The notes below the pieces were generated by a model. The model was not told the origin of the DNA, searched no databases, and saw nothing but the letters and a program-made list of their open reading frames with translations. Positions 61,620 to 64,000 of a DNA stretch of 64,000 nucleotides are shown here, piece after piece. A program made the translations under genes and the position numbers. The stretch is from JAJDTR01 sp965220415 (GTDB taxonomy: Bacteria > Poribacteria > WGA-4E > JAJDTR01): positions 4,712,001-4,776,000 of the forward strand of contig OZ244829.1 in NCBI GenBank assembly GCA_965220415.1, read 5' to 3'. Positions within the stretch are counted from its first letter, which is position 1. Each line of letters begins with the position of its first letter.

Positions 61620-61731
61620 TCTTATTGTTTAGACCATCGGTCTGGATTTACCAATCCAGACCGAGCGGGGGCAGGGAACGCGCCGAGTAGGGAAGTACAA
61701 TGCTAATTCCGGCTAATCGGGGGCTTACATG
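61620..61731 (-). repeat. Dispersed repeat of about 100 bp (copy 2, inverted)
   Basis: Reverse complement of 30569-30677 with about 90% identity, including the TCTGGATT/AATCCAGA hairpin at one end and the shared CTAAACAAT flank. Confidence 0.8.
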
Positions 61732-62824
61732 TCCAGACCGATCATGCGACGAACTGTGATACTACGAACCAAACGATGCACTAAACAGTTACTTTTGTTT
61801 TAATTGGCTTGGAATTGATATTGATGGTCAGAATCCGAATCTCGTCATTACCGTCGTCATTGGCAATTTCTATGGCGATGTAGTTGAGACTTTCAAGCAC
61901 TTATTTTATGACCTCAAAAATTGCCACCGAAGCGTGTAGTGACGTGGCTTGGAGCGGCGTTTTGCATTCTGCTTGAAAGTGCTTGAAGGTGCTTGTATAG
62001 ATTGGCTTTCACTTTTTACGAATGTGCCGTGGAACGGATTGCAGGTTCGGGCTTGGATTTTGCGTCTTGGTACGTCCTTCCATTCGGGATGCGCCTTCAT
62101 AAGCGTGTCAGCACTGGCGGTAGTGGCAGCGTTCTGGCAGACTGGTTGATAGATGGTGCCGATGCGCTCTTCGTCTGTGAGTTTAATCTGAATTTGTTTC
62201 ATCTGATACCCATTCGTAATCCATAAGTTACAGGAAGCGTGGGTTCGTAGTAGCGCAAATCATTGCGCGTTTTGGATCTCCGCTTGCTGCGCACCGCTTT
62301 TGCCCATTGAACCGATACAAGTGGGAAGAGACGCCAACGGAGCGCCGATTTTCGGGAATTGTCATGCCAAAAATGCCAACAGAAAAAAGTTCGCCGCCAT
62401 GACGGTTTGTCATGGTGTGTTACAACATACCACACACATATTAAGTTGTCAATCTAAAAGTGACGAGTTGCGGGACGCAGGGGGAGTTTTCTTTCAGTGG
62501 TTATCAGGGCATAGCTAAACTGGTAAGTGTATAGTGGGTCTCTACCGCAGAGGATTTTCTATCGCGCTCATTGTTCACTCGCTTGATCGCTATCCGCTCC
62601 GTTGCTGGTTAGTGATCGGAGGACCTTTAGCGTACTCATTATTCATTCGCTTGCCGGTCAGTAAAACCCTTGATGCCATAGGACGGGCAATGAATTGGAT
62701 TTCTATGGGAACTCTGTTGCGCGAAGATTTCTATCGCCCTCGTTATCCACTCGGTTGATCGCTATTCACTCGCTTGATCCATACAACAGCCTTGCCGAAA
62801 TCATCAGAAGCGTAATTCGGAGTT

Positions 62825-63016
62825 ATGCGATCAATTCGAGTTCATAGGGCAAACGCGCCATCCTGTAGCAAGTTGCATTCCCCACTTAACCCTGAAGAAC
62901 CTTTACGTAATACTTGCAATCTATGCAAAATCTGCGTTCCCCACGAAGAATTTGCACCCAATGTCTGTGTCGTCGTGACAATCGGATGCCCTCAAACGTC
63001 CAATATGTACCAATGA
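62825..63016 (+). CDS. Possible small cysteine-rich protein
   Basis: A 63-codon frame with seven cysteines, several as CxxC pairs (NTCNLCKICVP, then NVCVVVTIGC). CGGAG lies 4 nt before ATG. Composition is compatible with a metal-binding microprotein, but the upstream half looks random and the spacer is repeat-rich. No family recognised. Confidence 0.25.
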   Translation: MRSIRVHRANAPSCSKLHSPLNPEEPLRNTCNLCKICVPHEEFAPNVCVVVTIGCPQTSNMYQ

Positions 63017-63097
63017 ATTGACAAACCGGCTTCCTCTGGCTTTTGGTATATTTCTTGCTTATACAAGCACATTCTACCAAAAGGCGGAGAAAAAACC

Positions 63098-63664
63098 ATG
63101 GCCCTGGAATTTCGTCGGAAAAGCATTCATCTGGTTGGCCTCATTGTGCCGATTTCCTACATATTCATTGAAAGACATCAAGCTGTGATCGCTGTCGGTA
63201 TCCTTGTGTCCATAGCGCTTCTAATTGAGTTACTTAAAGCTCTCTGGCCATCGTTCCAAGTTGTGTTCTACCAAGTCTTCACGCCGCTGCTCCGTTCACA
63301 CGAACGGAATGGTGCCATTACAGGTGCGACGTATTATCTTATCGGTGTTTTCCTGCCCATTCTCGTTTTTCCCAAAATCCTTGCTATTGTCTGTATTTTC
63401 TTCATGATCTTGGGCGACATGGCTGCCGCGCTAATCGGAAAGAAGTGGGGACGCACAAAGTTATTTTCTCAAAAAAGCCTAGAAGGTAGCCTCGCATGTT
63501 TTCTTGTATGCATTCTGATTGCGCTTGTCAAGTTCAATCCAGCAGTGGCTATCATCGGTGCCTTAGTTGCAACGGTGGTTGAGGTTCTTCCATCTAGGCT
63601 TGATGATAATTTGACAATGCCGGTACTCTCCGGCTTGGTGATGTACCTTGTTCTCGGCAGTTGA
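63098..63664 (+). CDS. Diacylglycerol/polyprenol kinase family membrane protein
   Basis: A 188-residue polytopic protein with GGAG about 10 nt before the ATG. It begins with the family motif EFRRKSIHLVGLIVPISY (RRKxxHL), followed by GAITGATYYLIG, the cytidylyltransferase-like GDMAAALIGKKWGRTKLF and KSLEGSLACF, then VATVVEVLPSRLDDNLTMPVLSG. These are hallmarks of the SEC59/DGK1/VTE5 group, CTP-dependent kinases of dolichol, diacylglycerol or phytol. Six to seven membrane spans. The lipid substrate in bacteria is usually unproven. Confidence 0.87.
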   Translation: MALEFRRKSIHLVGLIVPISYIFIERHQAVIAVGILVSIALLIELLKALWPSFQVVFYQVFTPLLRSHERNGAITGATYYLIGVFLPILVFPKILAIVCIFFMILGDMAAALIGKKWGRTKLFSQKSLEGSLACFLVCILIALVKFNPAVAIIGALVATVVEVLPSRLDDNLTMPVLSGLVMYLVLGS

Positions 63665-63787
63665 GCGAATATCCGCATTCCTGCTAATCTGTTCTACCAA
63701 CCCTCCTCGGTTTTTCGTCTCCCTATTCGTCTAGCCTTCAGTTGCACAGGAGACATGATACCCCCTTAATAACTTCCACCTTTTCCA

Positions 63788-63817
63788 TTATCATTTTTAA
63801 AAATCGTGTGCTAGAAT
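63788..63817 (+). promoter_or_regulatory. Probable promoter of the partial ABC ATPase gene
   Basis: TTATCA at 63788-63793, an 18-nt spacer and TAGAAT at 63812-63817 preceded by TGC (extended -10). Confidence 0.5.
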
Positions 63818-63906
63818 ATACGCCTATTGTCAAAGCATGTCTTGCATCCCACGCTGATGGCGCCCGTTTTTTGTTAATGGTAAAGTCCGAAGTTTCTCAC
63901 TTTTCT

Positions 63907-64000
63907 ATGGCAGCAATTGAACTAAAAAATATCACCAAACGCTTTGGAGATGTTTTAGCCGTTAATGACCTGAACTTAGAAATACACGATCGGGAGTTCT
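63907..64000 (+). CDS. ABC transporter ATP-binding protein, N-terminal fragment
   Basis: Only about 31 codons are inside the window: AAIELKNITKRFGDVLAVND then LNLEIHDREF. This matches the start of MalK/UgpC/PotA-type importer ATPases; the A-loop position has Phe, in RFGDV. In-frame starts at 63877 (ATG) and 63871 (TTG) would lengthen the N-terminus slightly. The Walker motifs lie beyond the end. Substrate unknown. Confidence 0.75.
   Translation, partial: MAAIELKNITKRFGDVLAVNDLNLEIHDREF

Larger units (their letters stand above)
61122..63097. repeat. 2-kb repeat-rich spacer
   Basis: No convincing gene. It contains the inverted copy of the 100-bp dispersed repeat (61620-61731), with a related fragment near 61775, and at least three GATC elements (about 62549-62587, 62624-62650, 62728-62780). 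Two weak ORFs are possible: 61906-62202 on the minus strand (98 codons, MKQIQIKLTDEERIG start, no ribosome site) and 62825-63016 on the plus strand (listed separately). The last 80 bases hold the probable promoter of the next gene. Confidence 0.6.

Noticed and set aside
61906..62202. 98-codon minus-strand frame beginning MKQIQIKLTDEER
   Set aside because: The first residues look protein-like but there is no ribosome site, the rest is compositionally random, and it sits in a repeat-rich spacer. Kept as a mention only.

Overview
The window reads as one contig of an uncultured Gram-negative bacterium. My best guess is Candidatus Poribacteria (sponge-associated) or a close relative. The grounds are giant secreted Ig-like/cadherin-like proteins ending in a sorting domain with the motif NYPNPFNPETWIPF, a PorV/PorQ-type outer-membrane protein beside them, a DUF5916 outer-membrane protein, and intergenic DNA full of short hairpin repeats. 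The assignment rests on recognising protein style, not on a marker gene, and was not checked by search.

Region 1 (1-34.1 kb) is accessory-like. Positions 1-2.7 kb are a mosaic of short repeats around two tiny membrane-anchored coiled-coil proteins with near-consensus promoters. Then come a 2133-residue secreted surface protein (3085-9486), two more coiled-coil membrane proteins (9951-10840), a 3552-residue secreted protein with Big, CNA-B-like, PKD and about ten Ig-like repeats (11316-21974), a PorV/PorQ-like barrel (22142-23098) and a LysM/coiled-coil exported protein (23177-24022). These look like one surface-display module: cargo with C-terminal sorting domains plus its outer-membrane partner and a peptidoglycan-binding protein. 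Next are a degenerate AccA-like protein, a CDP-alcohol phosphatidyltransferase, a fifth coiled-coil microprotein, a DUF5916 protein, ornithine carbamoyltransferase and an ABC-2 exporter pair. They are separated by 0.2-1.5 kb of nested repeats.

Region 2 (34.1-61.1 kb) is ordinary housekeeping DNA almost free of these repeats. It holds HU; a GHMP sugar kinase, a MoxR ATPase and UDP-glucose dehydrogenase; a DUF309 protein; the complete selenocysteine insertion set selA-selB-tRNA(Sec); an S9 peptidase with a VOC protein; cmk-plsC; an orphan iron-type ABC permease; a sterol-desaturase-like hydroxylase; an NtrC-type regulator with a SUMF1-fold protein and miaA; a LON-domain protein; pgsA; two Gfo/Idh/MocA oxidoreductases; an MFS transporter; and a cytidylate-kinase-like protein.

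Region 3 (61.1-64 kb) returns to repeat-rich spacer DNA, then a polyprenol/diacylglycerol kinase-family membrane protein and the first codons of an ABC transporter ATPase that runs off the end.

The most striking non-coding signal is a hierarchy of small repeats: (i) several sequence-unrelated hairpins that share a GTAG foot, as in REP elements mobilised by TnpA-REP/RAYT transposases; (ii) a 35-38 nt element, about three dozen full or partial copies, found repeatedly at the same position inside those and other hairpins, so that interrupted and uninterrupted versions can be compared directly in this window; (iii) a TA-flanked MITE of about 235 bp with 16 bp terminal inverted repeats that carries both; and (iv) 7-bp tandem repeats resembling cyanobacterial STRRs that sometimes occupy the ribosome-binding region of genes.
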